64,000 nt of DNA. Origin: Pseudomonas sp. 10S4. GTDB lineage: Bacteria; Pseudomonadota; Gammaproteobacteria; Pseudomonadales; Pseudomonadaceae. Positions 37,972-47,347 of the stretch are shown here, one piece after another (within the stretch, counting starts at the first letter, position 1; each line of letters opens with the position of its first letter). The notes under the pieces are model-generated. The model saw only the letters and a list, made by a program, of their open reading frames with translations. It was not told the origin of the DNA and ran no database searches. The stretch spans positions 1,178,001-1,242,000 of the forward strand of contig NZ_CP133774.1 of the NCBI RefSeq assembly GCF_034344865.1, read 5' to 3'. The translations under genes were made by a program, and so were the position numbers.

Positions 37972-40032
37972 TTAGAAATCCTTGCACAACCGCAGGGCGT
38001 CGTAGATCGCCGCGTGGGTGTTGCGCTGGGCCACGCAGTCGCCGATGCGGAACAGCAAGTAGCCGTCACCCGCCTGGCTCAGCGATGGCTGCGGCTTGAT
38101 CGCGAACAAGGCTTCGATGTCCATCTGGCCTTTGTTGCGCGACGCTTCCTTCAGCGCGTAATAGATTTCTTCGTCCGGACGCACGCCGTTTTCGACGACG
38201 ACCTGGTCCACCACCCGCTCCTCTTTGGCGCCGGTGTATTCGTTTTCCAGCACCGCCACCAACTTGTCGCCTTCGCGGTAGACCTTCTCCAGCATCATGT
38301 CGCCGGTCATGATCACTTCTTTGGGGTACATGCTGCGGTAGTACGTCGGGAACGATGTGCCGCCAATCGCCACGCCCGGTTTGATGTCGTCGGTGACGAT
38401 CTCGACCTGGCTGCCCTTGTCGGCGAGGAAGTCGGCAGTGGACATCCCGGTGAATTCGCAAATGGTGTCGTAGACCAGCACGTTCTTGCCCGGCGCTACT
38501 TTGCCGTCAAGGATGTCCCAACTGCTGACCACCAGGCCTTCCGCCGCGCCCCAGTGTTCGTTCTGCTCCAGGAATGGATGGCCGCCAACCGCGAGCACCA
38601 CCACGTCCGGACGCAGGTCGAGAATGGTCGCCGCATCGGCGGCCACGCCCAGGCGCAGGTCGACTTTCAGCCGCGCCAGCTCAAGCTGGAACCAGCGAGT
38701 GATACCGGCAATCTGGTCCCGTTGCGGGGCTTTCGAAGCAGTGGTGATCTGCCCGCCGATGAATTCTTTCTTCTCGAACAGGGTCACGTCGTGGCCACGT
38801 TCGGCCGACACGCGAGCCGCTTCCATCCCGGCAGGACCGGCACCGACCACCACGACTTTGCGTTTCACACCGGTCGATTTCTCGATGATGTGCGGCACGC
38901 CCATGTATTCACGGGAGGTCGCGGCGTTCTGGATGCACAGTACGTCCAGGCCCTGGTACTGACGGTCGATGCAATAGTTGGCACCGACGCATTGTTTGAT
39001 CTGGTCGACCTGGCCCATTTTGATCTTGGCGATCAGGTGCGGGTCAGCGATGTGGGCGCGGGTCATGCCGACCATGTCGACGTAGCCGCCCTCCAGAATC
39101 CGCGTTGCCTGGTTCGGGTCCTTGATGTTCTGCGCGTGCAGCACCGGAGCCTTCACCACTTCCTTGATACCGGCCGCCAAATGCAGGAATGGCTCCGGTG
39201 GATAACTCATGTTCGGGATAACGTTGGCCAGGGTGTTGTGGGTGTCGCAACCCGAACCGACCACGCCGATGAAGTCGATCATGCCAGTGTCGTCGTAGTA
39301 CTTGGCGATCTGCTTCATGTCCTCGTGGGACAAGCCGTCCGGGTGGAACTCGTCACCGCACAGACGGATGCCGACGCAGAAATCCGGGCCGACTTCCTTG
39401 CGAACAGCCTTCAGGACTTCCAGGCCGAAACGCATGCGATTCTCGAAGCTGCCGCCCCATTCGTCGGTACGCTTGTTGACGCGCGGGCTCCAGAACTGGT
39501 CGATCATGTGCTGGTGCACCGCCGACAGTTCAACGCCGTCCAGGCCACCGGCCTTGGCGCGACCAGCCGCGGTGGCGTAGTTGCCGATCACCCGCCAGAT
39601 TTCTTCCGGCTCGATGGTTTTGCACGTCGCACGGTGCACCGGTTCACGGATGCCCGATGGCGACAGCAGGGTTGGCCAATGCTCGCCGTCCCAACGCGAG
39701 CGTCGGCCCATGTGGGTAATCTGGATCATGATCTTGGCGCCATGCTTGTGCATGGCATCGGCCAGATTCTGGAAGTGCGGGATAATCCGGTCATCGGCCA
39801 GGTTGACCGATTTCCACCAGCCTTGCGGGCTGTCGATGGCCACGCTGGAGGAACCGCCGCAAATCGCCAGGCCGATCCCGCCCTTGGCTTTCTCTTCGTA
39901 ATACTTGACGTACCGGTCGGTGGTCATGCCGCCGTCGGTGGCATAAACCTCGGCGTGCGCGGTGCTGAGCACGCGGTTACGGATGGTCAGTTTGCCGATC
40001 TGGATCGGCTGGAACATTGCTTCGAAAGCCAT
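37972..40032 (-). CDS. dgcA: Dimethylglycine demethylation flavoprotein DgcA
   Basis: 686 residues of the trimethylamine-dehydrogenase/2,4-dienoyl-CoA-reductase type: N-terminal old-yellow-enzyme TIM barrel (FMN; MFQPIQIGKLTIRNRV, HxxxH region ELSAVHQHMIDQF), a 4Fe-4S cysteine group (CVGANYCIDRQYQG...CIQN, about 345-370), then an FAD/NAD Rossmann domain (VVVVGAGPAGMEAARV, about 394-409). Catalyses oxidative demethylation of dimethylglycine with DgcB and the ETF-like pair. GAGGA precedes the ATG. The frame is intact. Confidence 0.95.
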   Translation of the reverse strand: MAFEAMFQPIQIGKLTIRNRVLSTAHAEVYATDGGMTTDRYVKYYEEKAKGGIGLAICGGSSSVAIDSPQGWWKSVNLADDRIIPHFQNLADAMHKHGAKIMIQITHMGRRSRWDGEHWPTLLSPSGIREPVHRATCKTIEPEEIWRVIGNYATAAGRAKAGGLDGVELSAVHQHMIDQFWSPRVNKRTDEWGGSFENRMRFGLEVLKAVRKEVGPDFCVGIRLCGDEFHPDGLSHEDMKQIAKYYDDTGMIDFIGVVGSGCDTHNTLANVIPNMSYPPEPFLHLAAGIKEVVKAPVLHAQNIKDPNQATRILEGGYVDMVGMTRAHIADPHLIAKIKMGQVDQIKQCVGANYCIDRQYQGLDVLCIQNAATSREYMGVPHIIEKSTGVKRKVVVVGAGPAGMEAARVSAERGHDVTLFEKKEFIGGQITTASKAPQRDQIAGITRWFQLELARLKVDLRLGVAADAATILDLRPDVVVLAVGGHPFLEQNEHWGAAEGLVVSSWDILDGKVAPGKNVLVYDTICEFTGMSTADFLADKGSQVEIVTDDIKPGVAIGGTSFPTYYRSMYPKEVIMTGDMMLEKVYREGDKLVAVLENEYTGAKEERVVDQVVVENGVRPDEEIYYALKEASRNKGQMDIEALFAIKPQPSLSQAGDGYLLFRIGDCVAQRNTHAAIYDALRLCKDF

Positions 40033-40047
40033 GGCGGGGTCCTCGAC

Positions 40048-40578
40048 TTACAACGGCTTGACGGTGAACAAACCGTCGTCGTGGCCTTCTTCGGAGCCAC
40101 CGTAGACTTGCTCGGCAACGGTGCGGATGCTGCTGCCGCGGGCTTGCAGAATCTGGTCCATGGCACCGGCAAACCAACCAGTGAACATGTAGTCGACCTT
40201 GCGGCCGACCTTGCCGTACACGTAGACGAACGCCGAGTGTTCAAGCTTGACGCTGGCGGTGCCTTTGTCGAGGTCGATGTCCTGGATCTTGAACAGGCCC
40301 CAGCCGCGTTGCGACAGGCGTTTCATGTAGTGTTCGAACACCGCGACGCCTTCCAGACCGTGGCATTCAGCTTCTTTTTCACACCAGTGCCAGGCGGATT
40401 TGTAGCCGGCCTTGTAGAGAATTTCGGCGTAGGCGTCGCTGCCCAGCACTTCCTCGATGCCCATGTGGTTGTTGACGAAGAAGTGACGCGGTACGTACAG
40501 CATTGGCAGGGCGTCGGAGGTCCAGACACCGGTTTCGCTGTCGACTTCGATTGGCAATTGCGGGGCGATCTTGGCCAT
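40048..40578 (-). CDS. DUF5943 protein of the dimethylglycine operon
   Basis: 176 residues, no signal peptide or membrane segment. The fold resembles the V4R/4-vinyl-reductase type of small ligand-binding domain only loosely (PRHFFVNNHMGIEEVLG, HWCEKEAECHGLEG), so I do not assign activity. The gene is conserved between the dipeptidase and dgcA in Pseudomonas (PA5397 in P. aeruginosa), which suggests a helper role in dimethylglycine demethylation. GGAG lies 9 bases before the ATG; 15 bases separate it from dgcA. Confidence 0.85.
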   Translation of the reverse strand: MAKIAPQLPIEVDSETGVWTSDALPMLYVPRHFFVNNHMGIEEVLGSDAYAEILYKAGYKSAWHWCEKEAECHGLEGVAVFEHYMKRLSQRGWGLFKIQDIDLDKGTASVKLEHSAFVYVYGKVGRKVDYMFTGWFAGAMDQILQARGSSIRTVAEQVYGGSEEGHDDGLFTVKPL

Positions 40579-40609
40579 GGAAACTTAACTCCAGAAAATT
40601 TGGGTGTTG

Positions 40610-40632
40610 CCCCCGGCGCGGACGGCCGGGGG
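40610..40632 (-). promoter_or_regulatory. Intercistronic hairpin between the dipeptidase and DUF5943 genes
   Basis: Strong stem CCCCCGGC / GCCGGGGG with a short loop and no U run, 25 bases after the dipeptidase stop. More likely an mRNA-stability or processing element than a terminator. Confidence 0.5.
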
Positions 40633-40656
40633 AAAGGATTCTTCAGATGCGGCGGC

Positions 40657-41633
40657 TTATTCGCCCCAGACGTCTTTGAGGACGTTGACCCAGTTCTCGC
40701 CCATGATCTTGCGGACCACGCGCTCGGAGTGGCCGCGCTTGAGCAGCGTCTCGGTCAGGTTCGGGAACTCGCCGACGGTGCGGATGCCCAGCGGGTTGAT
40801 GATCTTGCCGAAGCTGGTCAGACGGCGGGCGTAGCCCTTGTCGTGGGTCAGCATTTCGAAAAATCCTGGCCATGACCCTGGGTGAAGTCGGTGCCGATGC
40901 CGATGGCGTCTTCGCCGACGATGTTCATGGTGTATTCGATGGCTTCGGCGTAGTCGTCGATGGTCGAATCGATGCCCTTGGCGAGGAACGGCGCGAACAT
41001 GGTCACGCCGACAAAACCGCCGTGGTCAGCAATGAACTTCAGTTCTTCATCGGACTTGTTGCGCGGGTGCTCTTTAAGACCCGACGGCAGGCAGTGGGAG
41101 TAGCAGACTGGCTTTTTGGATTCGAGGATGACTTCTTCGGAAGTCTTGGAACCCACGTGGGACAGGTCGCACATGATGCCCACGCGGTTCATCTCGGCGA
41201 CGATCTCGCGACCGAAGCCCGACAACCCACCATCACGCTCGTAGCAACCGGTGCCGACGAGGTTCTGGGTGTTGTAGCACATCTGCACCACGCCAACGCC
41301 GAGCTGCTTGAAGATCTCGACATAGCCGAGTTGGTCTTCAAAGGCATGGGCGTTCTGGAAACCGAAAATGATCCCGGTCTTACCCTGCTCCTTGGCTTTA
41401 CGGATGTCAGCGGTGGTTTTCACCGGGATCACCAGATCGCTGTTCTCGCGGATCAGCTTCTGGCTCGCGGCGATGTTATTGATAGTGGCCTGGAAGCCTT
41501 CCCACACCGACACAGTGCAGTTGGCTGCGGTCAAACCGCCCTTGCGCATGTCTTCGAACAGTTCGCGGTTCCACTTGGCGATAATCAGCCCGTCGATAAC
41601 GATGCTGTCGGCGTGCAATTCGGCTGGGCTCAT
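40657..41633 (-). CDS. Membrane dipeptidase (peptidase M19) family protein (frameshifted)
   Basis: 325 residues when one base is restored to the run of five at 40859-40863: the frame then reads QGHGQDFFEMLTHDKGYARR instead of stopping after DFSKC. M19 features: DGLIIAKW near the N-terminus (variant of DGHxD), GFQNAHAFED (Glu ligand region), MCDLSHVG (His ligand), YSHC (second His) and IGIGTDFTQG near the end. The usual metal ligand pair HxD at the start is DGLI here, so the metal site may be altered. First gene of the dgc operon; a real link to dimethylglycine metabolism is inferred from conserved position only. Confidence 0.88.
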
Positions 41634-41754
41634 CAGGCAGTCCCCTATTAGCGATTCATGCGCCGAATCGTGTGCCGGCGCTTTGGGGCCAGCATATGCC
41701 TGAGGACCGGGGCAGCCGGGTGCAAAAACGACAGGGGGTTTGCCGAAAGCGTCA

Positions 41755-41782
41755 ATCTGCGACAAAGGGTCGTTATCGAGTC
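41755..41782. promoter_or_regulatory. Candidate activator site upstream of the dgc operon
   Basis: ATCTGCGACA (41755-41764) followed after 8 bases by TTATCG (41773-41778), about 120 bases before the dipeptidase start. The same two blocks with a 9-base gap occur between gbcB and gbcA. Probable GbdR target; the site itself is inference. Confidence 0.4.
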
Positions 41783-41864
41783 TCATCACCCGGCTGTTCA
41801 ATGCCGTCCGCTTGGGCCAGAATTCGGCGCATTACTGGATGCTTACTGGATTTAGGGCGACGCA

Positions 41865-42266
41865 ATGAAATCGATCTTCCTGGCTTTGGCACTGATAGCG
41901 ACCGGCGTACAGGCGGCTGAAGAGTCCGACAACAACCCCTGCGATGCCGTCGAAAACGACGTCCAGACCCTGGAGTGCTCGGCCTACAGCAGAACCACCG
42001 CCGAACAACTGCTCAAGGACAACTTCCAGGGGCTGAACGAGCGCTTGCAGTCGGTTTATGGCAAAAACAAGGCGCAGTTGGGTGATATCACCGAAAAACT
42101 CAAGGTTGCCCAGCAGCAATGGTTGAAGACTCGGGATGCGGATTGCGCGGTGGAAGCGTTTCCGGCGACGAGTGGTAGCAAGGCGTTCACGATTGCGCAG
42201 AATGATTGCGTGGCACGGATGAGTGATGAACGGTCGGAGTTTTTGGAGTCGATTTCGCAGGAGTGA
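41865..42266 (+). CDS. Secreted LprI-like (DUF1311) protein
   Basis: 133 residues with a signal peptide (MKSIFLALALIATGVQA). The mature domain has four cysteines (NPCDAVENDVQTLECS, DADCAVE, QNDCVARM) and the QQQWLKTRDADC pattern of lysozyme-inhibitor LprI-like DUF1311 proteins. Probably periplasmic. Function not established in Pseudomonas. Followed 7 bases later by a broken XRE gene. Confidence 0.82.
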   Translation: MKSIFLALALIATGVQAAEESDNNPCDAVENDVQTLECSAYSRTTAEQLLKDNFQGLNERLQSVYGKNKAQLGDITEKLKVAQQQWLKTRDADCAVEAFPATSGSKAFTIAQNDCVARMSDERSEFLESISQE

Positions 42267-42273
42267 GGCTGTA

Positions 42274-42504
42274 ATGGAAAACAATATGATCCCCCACGAA
42301 GTAGTCATCCGTATCACCGACGGCGCGCTCCCGGTTCAGGCTTGGCGTGTATACCTGAACCTTACTCAGGATGAAGTTGCCGAACGCATGGGCGTTTCGC
42401 AATCGGCCTTTGCCGAGCTAGAAAGCGTTTCGAAGCCCCGCAAGTAAACCCGCGAGAAGATTGCATCCGCATTTGGCATCAACGCCGATCAGCTTGAGCT
42501 GTAA
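42274..42504 (+). pseudogene. XRE-family helix-turn-helix regulator interrupted by a stop codon
   Basis: The frame from 42274 encodes a Cro/CI-type helix-turn-helix (LNLTQDEVAERMGVSQSAF) and then meets TAA at 42445-42447. The same frame continues after it as TREKIASAFGINADQLEL and stops at 42504, exactly the usual end of such antitoxin-like regulators. So the gene is one substitution from a 76-residue protein. No toxin gene is adjacent. The 57-residue product would keep the recognition helices but lose the last helix. Either a true nonsense mutation or a sequence error. Confidence 0.7.
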
Positions 42505-42536
42505 GCTGCACGCCATCAGCCAGTTAAGGGATTCAA

Positions 42537-42953
42537 ATGAAAATCTGCGGCATCGAAATCAAAGGCAGCGAAGCGATCATCGCCGTGGCCTCCCTCGACG
42601 GTCAGGCGCTGAGCCACGTCGCCCTGGCCACCAAGAAAATTGCTTTGGACGATGACGACGAGGCCGCCAACGTCAAAGTCTTCGCCGCTCAGGTCGCCTC
42701 GTTTGTGCGTGAGAATGCCATTGATCGGATTGCGATCAAGAAGCGCAGCAAGAAAGGTGAGTTTGCCGGTGGGCCGACCACGTTCAAGATCGAGGGCGTT
42801 TTCCAGTTACTGGACAATTGCGAGGTGACGCTGCTGTCGCCGCAGACGATCAATGCGCAGAACAAGAAGTTTGATTTTGAACTGCCGGGGTCGCTGAACA
42901 AGTATCAGCATGAGGCGTTCAAAGCGGCGTGTTCTGCGCTGATGAAGAAATAA
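42537..42953 (+). CDS. DUF3010 family protein
   Basis: 138 residues, soluble, no signal peptide. KICGIEIKGSEAIIAV at the start and KRSKKGEFAGGPTTFKIEGVFQL (about 67-89, quoted in part as KRSKKGEFAGGPTTFKIEG) are typical of DUF3010, an RNase H-like fold group of unknown function. AAGGGA lies before the start. Stands alone before REP A9. Confidence 0.85.
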   Translation: MKICGIEIKGSEAIIAVASLDGQALSHVALATKKIALDDDDEAANVKVFAAQVASFVRENAIDRIAIKKRSKKGEFAGGPTTFKIEGVFQLLDNCEVTLLSPQTINAQNKKFDFELPGSLNKYQHEAFKAACSALMKK

Positions 42954-42982
42954 TCCTCTCTCCCAGACAATGAAGATCAACT

Positions 42983-43070
42983 GTGGGAGCGGGCTTGCTC
43001 GCGAATGCGGTGGGTCAGTCACTTCAAATCTCGACTGATGCACCGCATTCGCGAGCAAGCCCGCTCCCAC
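42983..43070. repeat. REP pair, type A (A9)
   Basis: Facing GAGCGGGCTTGCTCGCGAA cores between the convergent DUF3010 and cdhR genes. Confidence 0.85.
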
Positions 43071-43088
43071 ATTGGTTTTGTGTCTGGC

Positions 43089-44033
43089 TCAGACCTTCGC
43101 GGTACGCCGGTCTTCCCGCGGACACCGCTCAAACCGCGCCCGATAACTGCGGGTGAAATACGACGGCGATTCAAACCCGCACGCGATGCTCACTTCCAGC
43201 ACGCTCATATCCGTCTGGCGCAACAACTGCCGGGCCTTCTCCAGCCGTAGCCGCAGATAAAAGTTGCTCGGCGTATCGTTCAGGTGCAGGCGAAACAGGC
43301 GTTCCAGTTGGCGCCGGGTCACCTTTATTGACTCCGCCAAATCCAGCGTGCTCAGCGGCGGTTCGCTGTGTTGCTCCATCTCTCCAATCACATGCACAAG
43401 CTTCTTGTTGCTGATGCCATAACGCGTGGCGACTTCCATGCGCTGGTGGTCTTTGCGTGGGCGGATGCGGCCGAGCACGAATTGTTCGCTGACCTGGATC
43501 GCCAGTTCCGGGCCGTGGGCCTGGCCGATGAGGTCGAGCATCAGGTCGATGGACGCGGTGCCGCCCGCCGAGGTGATGCGGCGGCGATCGATCTCGAACA
43601 GTTCCTGGGTGACGCTGAGCTGTGGATAAGATTCCTTGAACGCGTCGATGGCTTCCCAGTGCAGGGTCAGGCGATGGCCGTCGAGCAAGCCAGCTTCGGC
43701 AAGGACGAAGCTGCCGGTGTCGATGGCGCCGAGGGTCACGCCTTCGTTGTCCAGCCGGCGCAGCCAGTGCTCCAGCGCCGGGGTAGCGAATTTCAGCGGT
43801 TCGAAACCGGCGATCACCAACAGCGTCGCGCCTTTCTTCAGCGGCTCCAGCGCCGCGTCGGCGTTGACCGACATGCCGTTGCTGGCCAACACCGCGCCGC
43901 CATCGGCACTCAATACATGCCAGCGATACAGCTCGCCACGAAAGCGATTGGCGACCCGTAGCGGCTCAATTGCCGAGATAAAACCGATGGCCGAGAAACC
44001 CGGCATCAACATGAAGTAGAAATCCTGGGACAT
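43089..44033 (-). CDS. cdhR: Carnitine catabolism transcriptional activator CdhR
   Basis: GATase1-like AraC family activator. 314 residues from the ATG at 44033 (MSQDFYFMLMPGFSAIGF); upstream starts at 44042 (GTG) and 44111 (ATG) are possible but lie in sequence that does not fit the family. N-terminal DJ-1/PfpI-like ligand-binding domain (about 1-190) and C-terminal double helix-turn-helix (VTRRQLERLFRLHLNDTPSN, CGFESPSYFTRSYRARF). It activates the divergent caiX-cdhCAB operon in response to carnitine. A perfect TTATCCACA (reverse) is inside the gene at 43621. Confidence 0.93.
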   Translation of the reverse strand: MSQDFYFMLMPGFSAIGFISAIEPLRVANRFRGELYRWHVLSADGGAVLASNGMSVNADAALEPLKKGATLLVIAGFEPLKFATPALEHWLRRLDNEGVTLGAIDTGSFVLAEAGLLDGHRLTLHWEAIDAFKESYPQLSVTQELFEIDRRRITSAGGTASIDLMLDLIGQAHGPELAIQVSEQFVLGRIRPRKDHQRMEVATRYGISNKKLVHVIGEMEQHSEPPLSTLDLAESIKVTRRQLERLFRLHLNDTPSNFYLRLRLEKARQLLRQTDMSVLEVSIACGFESPSYFTRSYRARFERCPREDRRTAKV

Positions 44034-44118
44034 GGAGCGCACTCGACTGGCAGGTAACGAGAGGGCGGGAAGCGTGTGGACGTTGATACGCCAGTTGTCC
44101 ACGGCATTCAAGAGGTCA

Positions 44119-44153
44119 GGTCGCTGCAGTGCAAGAGCTGGTCGCCGCAGTGC
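44119..44153. promoter_or_regulatory. Direct repeat, probable CdhR binding site
   Basis: GGTCGCTGCAGTGC (44119-44132) and GGTCGCCGCAGTGC (44140-44153) are direct repeats with 13 of 14 bases identical and a 21-base period, two helical turns. This is the usual geometry of AraC-family sites. They lie in the cdhR-caiX divergent region, 90-124 bases before caiX. Confidence 0.55.
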
Positions 44154-44242
44154 GCTTTCATGGGGGCTTAGCTGCGTAACTTGGCATCACCGGCGCACGA
44201 AGACACCGGGACCCACAATAACGACCTGCCGAGGAACCCACC

Positions 44243-45187
44243 ATGAAACGACTGATCAGCAGCTGTGTTCTTGCACTCAGCGGTACCGCTTTCTTGAGCG
44301 CCAGTGTCATGGCCGCCGACCCCGCCGCGTGCCAGAACGTACGCATGGGTGTAGTGAACTGGACCGATGTGATCGCCACCAGCGCCATGACTCAGGTATT
44401 GCTCGATGGCCTCGGCTACAACACCAAACAAACCAGCGCGTCCCAGCAAATCATCTTCGCCGGGATCCGCGACCAGCGCCTGGACATGTTCCTGGGCTAC
44501 TGGAACCCGCTGATGACCCAGACCATCACCCCGTTCGTTGATGGCAAGCAGGTCAAAGTGCTGGAAGCGCCGAGCCTGAAAGACGCCCGCGCGACCCTCG
44601 CCGTACCGACTTACCTCGCCGACAAAGGCCTGAAAACCTTCGCCGACATCGCCAAGTTCGAAAAAGAACTGGGCGGCAAGATCTACGGCATCGAGCCAGG
44701 CTCGGGCGCCAACACCCAGATCAAGGCAATGATCGCCAAGAACCAGTTTGGCCTCGGCAAATTCCAGCTGGTCGAGTCCAGCGAGGCCGGCATGCTCGCG
44801 GCGGTGGATCGCGCCGTGCGCCGCAACGAAGCCGTGGTGTTCTTCGGCTGGGCGCCGCACCCGATGAACGTCAACGTGAAAATGACCTACCTCACCGGCA
44901 GCGACGACGCCCTGGGCCCGAACGAAGGCATGGCCACGGTCTGGACCGTCACCGCACCGAAATACGCCGAACAATGCCCGAACGTCAGCCGTTTGCTGAA
45001 CAACCTGACGTTCACCGCCGCCGATGAGAGCCGGATGATGCAGCCGCTGCTGGATCACAAGGACGCCTTCGCATCAGCCAAGCAATGGCTGCAAGATCAC
45101 CCGCAAGACAAGCAGCGCTGGCTCGAAGGTGTGACCACCTTCGATGGCAAACCGGCCGCCGACAACCTGCAATTGACCAGTAAATAA
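44243..45187 (+). CDS. caiX: Carnitine-binding periplasmic protein CaiX
   Basis: 314 residues with a signal peptide ending VMAA. OpuAC/ProX-type substrate-binding protein with the quaternary-amine pattern: [32 protein letters not shown] and [10 protein letters not shown] supply the aromatic cage residues. CaiX has no transporter of its own here; in P. aeruginosa it delivers carnitine to the CbcWV permease/ATPase, whose genes lie at 54.5-56.5 kb. Paralogue of CbcX in this window. First gene of the carnitine operon, followed by an intercistronic hairpin. Confidence 0.93.
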   Translation: MKRLISSCVLALSGTAFLSASVMAADPAACQNVRMGVVNWTDVIATSAMTQVLLDGLGYNTKQTSASQQIIFAGIRDQRLDMFLGYWNPLMTQTITPFVDGKQVKVLEAPSLKDARATLAVPTYLADKGLKTFADIAKFEKELGGKIYGIEPGSGANTQIKAMIAKNQFGLGKFQLVESSEAGMLAAVDRAVRRNEAVVFFGWAPHPMNVNVKMTYLTGSDDALGPNEGMATVWTVTAPKYAEQCPNVSRLLNNLTFTAADESRMMQPLLDHKDAFASAKQWLQDHPQDKQRWLEGVTTFDGKPAADNLQLTSK

Positions 45188-45208
45188 ATCCGACATCAAT
45201 AACCGACT

Positions 45209-45229
45209 CGCAGCCCGTGAAGGGCTGCG
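45209..45229 (+). promoter_or_regulatory. Intercistronic hairpin after caiX
   Basis: CGCAGCCC / GGGCTGCG stem with loop GTGAA and no U run, 22 bases after the caiX stop. It probably stabilises the binding-protein message, as seen after cbcX. Confidence 0.55.
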
Positions 45230-45263
45230 TCCGGACACATCACGCCTGCAAGGAACTCGCCTC

Positions 45264-46151
45264 ATGAACCACGACGTCATCATCACCTGCGCACTCACCG
45301 GTGCTGGCGACACGACCGCCAGAAGCCCACACGTGCCGGTCACCCCGAAACAAATCGCGGCCGCCGCCGTGGAAGCCGCCAAGGCTGGCGCCACCGTGGT
45401 CCACTGCCACGTTCGCGACCCCGAAACCGGCAAGTTCAGCCGTGACGTGGCGCTGTACCGCGAAGTGATGGAGCGTATCCGCGAGGCGGACGTCGACATC
45501 ATCGTCAACCTCACCGCCGGCATGGGCGGCGACCTGGAAATCGGCGCGGGCGAAAATCCGATGGAGTTCGGCCCGAACACTGACCTGGTCGGCCCGTTGA
45601 CCCGTCTGGCCCACGTTGAAGCACTGCTGCCGGAAATCTGCACCCTCGATTGCGGCACCCTGAACTTCGGCGATGGCGACACCATTTACGTCTCCACCCC
45701 GGCCCAGCTGCGCGCTGGCGCCAAACGCATTCAAGAGCTTGGCGTGAAAGCCGAGCTGGAAATCTTCGACACCGGTCACCTGTGGTTCGCCAAGCAGATG
45801 ATCAAGGAAGGCTTGCTCGACAACCCGCTGTTCCAGCTGTGCCTAGGCATCCCGTGGGGCGCGCCGGCCGACACCACCACCATGAAAGCCATGGTCGACA
45901 ACTTGCCGGCCGACGCAGTCTGGGCCGGGTTTGGCATCGGTCGCATGCAAATGCCGATGGCCGCACAAGCGGTGCTGCTCGGCGGCAACGTACGGGTCGG
46001 GCTGGAAGACAACCTGTGGCTGGACAAAGGCGTGCTGGCGACTAACGGCCAGCTGGTCGAACGCGCCAGCGAAATCCTCAGCCGCCTCGGCGCTCGTGTC
46101 CTGACCCCAGCGGAAGGCCGGGCAAAAATGGGCCTGACCAAGCGCGGTTAA
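45264..46151 (+). CDS. cdhC: Dehydrocarnitine-cleaving enzyme CdhC (BKACE family)
   Basis: 295 residues of the beta-keto acid cleavage enzyme family (DUF849). Metal-binding [12 protein letters not shown] (His-x-His, about 46-56) and [17 protein letters not shown] at the start are family signatures. It condenses 3-dehydrocarnitine with acetyl-CoA to give glycine betaine-CoA (betainyl-CoA) and acetoacetate. The second step after CdhA in carnitine breakdown. AAGGA precedes the start. Confidence 0.93.
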   Translation: MNHDVIITCALTGAGDTTARSPHVPVTPKQIAAAAVEAAKAGATVVHCHVRDPETGKFSRDVALYREVMERIREADVDIIVNLTAGMGGDLEIGAGENPMEFGPNTDLVGPLTRLAHVEALLPEICTLDCGTLNFGDGDTIYVSTPAQLRAGAKRIQELGVKAELEIFDTGHLWFAKQMIKEGLLDNPLFQLCLGIPWGAPADTTTMKAMVDNLPADAVWAGFGIGRMQMPMAAQAVLLGGNVRVGLEDNLWLDKGVLATNGQLVERASEILSRLGARVLTPAEGRAKMGLTKRG

Positions 46152-46169
46152 CCCCCACACACCTCACCT

Positions 46170-46314
46170 GTGGGAGCGGGCTTGCGTGGCGAGGGGCTTG
46201 CCCCCGTTGGGTCGCGAAGCGGCCCTAAAACCTGCAACCGCGGTGTGTCAGGCATACCGCATGCGATGGTTTACGACTGCTTCGCAGCCGAACGGGGCAA
46301 GCCCCCTCGCCACA
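46170..46314. repeat. REP type A half fused to a type B pair (B8)
   Basis: GTGGGAGCGGGCTTGC at 46170-46185 is a truncated type A arm; at 46186 it passes directly into a complete type B GC-variant pair ending CCACA at 46314. It lies between cdhC and cdhA. Confidence 0.8.
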
Positions 46315-46360
46315 AAAGTCCGCCCCACAGGGGTTCACTGAATCTCTTTAGGAAGTCGCC

Positions 46361-47326
46361 ATGAGCTTTATCACCGAAATCAAAACCTTCGCCGCGCTGG
46401 GCAGCGGTGTCATCGGCAGCGGTTGGGTCTCCCGCGCCCTCGCCCACGGCCTCGACGTGGTGGCGTGGGACCCGGCGCCCGGTGCCGAAGCGGCCCTGCG
46501 CAAGCGTGTCGCCAATGCCTGGGGCGCTCTGGAAAAACAAGGCCTGGCACCGGGTGCATCACAGGATCGTCTGCGCTTTGTCGCGACGATTGAAGAGTGC
46601 GTGCGCGACGCGGATTTCATCCAGGAAAGTGCCCCTGAACGCCTGGAACTGAAACTCGAATTGCACGGCAAAATCAGCGCGGCGGCCAAGCCCAACGCAC
46701 TGATCGGCTCCAGCACCTCGGGGCTTTTACCGAGCGAGTTCTACGAAGGTTCGACCCACCCGGAACGTTGCGTGGTCGGGCATCCGTTTAACCCGGTTTA
46801 TCTGCTGCCGTTGGTGGAAGTGGTCGGTGGCAAAAACACCGCGCCAGACGCCATTCAAGCGGCGATAAAAGTCTATGAATCCTTGGGCATGCGCCCGCTG
46901 CATGTACGCAAGGAAGTGCCGGGTTTTATCGCCGACCGTTTACTCGAAGCGCTATGGCGTGAGGCGCTGCACCTGGTCAACGACGGTGTGGCGACCACCG
47001 GTGAAATCGACGATGCGATTCGCTTTGGCGCCGGGTTGCGTTGGTCGTTTATGGGCACTTTCCTGACCTACACATTGGCGGGTGGTGATGCTGGCATGCG
47101 GCACTTCATGGCGCAGTTCGGACCGGCGTTGCAGTTACCGTGGACGTATCTGCCGGCGCCGGAGCTGACGGACAAGTTAATTGATGATGTGGTGGATGGG
47201 ACCAGTGATCAGTTGGGTACGCACAGCATTTCGGCACTGGAGCGCTATCGTGATGATTGCCTGCTGGCGGTGCTGGAGGCGGTGAAGACCACCAAAGAGA
47301 AGCATGGAATGGCCTTCAGCGAGTAA
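46361..47326 (+). CDS. cdhA: L-carnitine 3-dehydrogenase CdhA
   Basis: 321 residues of the 3-hydroxyacyl-CoA-dehydrogenase-like fold. N-terminal NAD motif [20 protein letters not shown] (about 8-27), the catalytic His in [20 protein letters not shown] (about 140), and [17 protein letters not shown] at the domain boundary. Oxidises L-carnitine to 3-dehydrocarnitine with NAD. In the same operon as cdhC, although a REP lies between them. Confidence 0.94.
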   Translation: MSFITEIKTFAALGSGVIGSGWVSRALAHGLDVVAWDPAPGAEAALRKRVANAWGALEKQGLAPGASQDRLRFVATIEECVRDADFIQESAPERLELKLELHGKISAAAKPNALIGSSTSGLLPSEFYEGSTHPERCVVGHPFNPVYLLPLVEVVGGKNTAPDAIQAAIKVYESLGMRPLHVRKEVPGFIADRLLEALWREALHLVNDGVATTGEIDDAIRFGAGLRWSFMGTFLTYTLAGGDAGMRHFMAQFGPALQLPWTYLPAPELTDKLIDDVVDGTSDQLGTHSISALERYRDDCLLAVLEAVKTTKEKHGMAFSE

Positions 47327-47347
47327 CCAGTCAGCAGGCCTGGCCCC

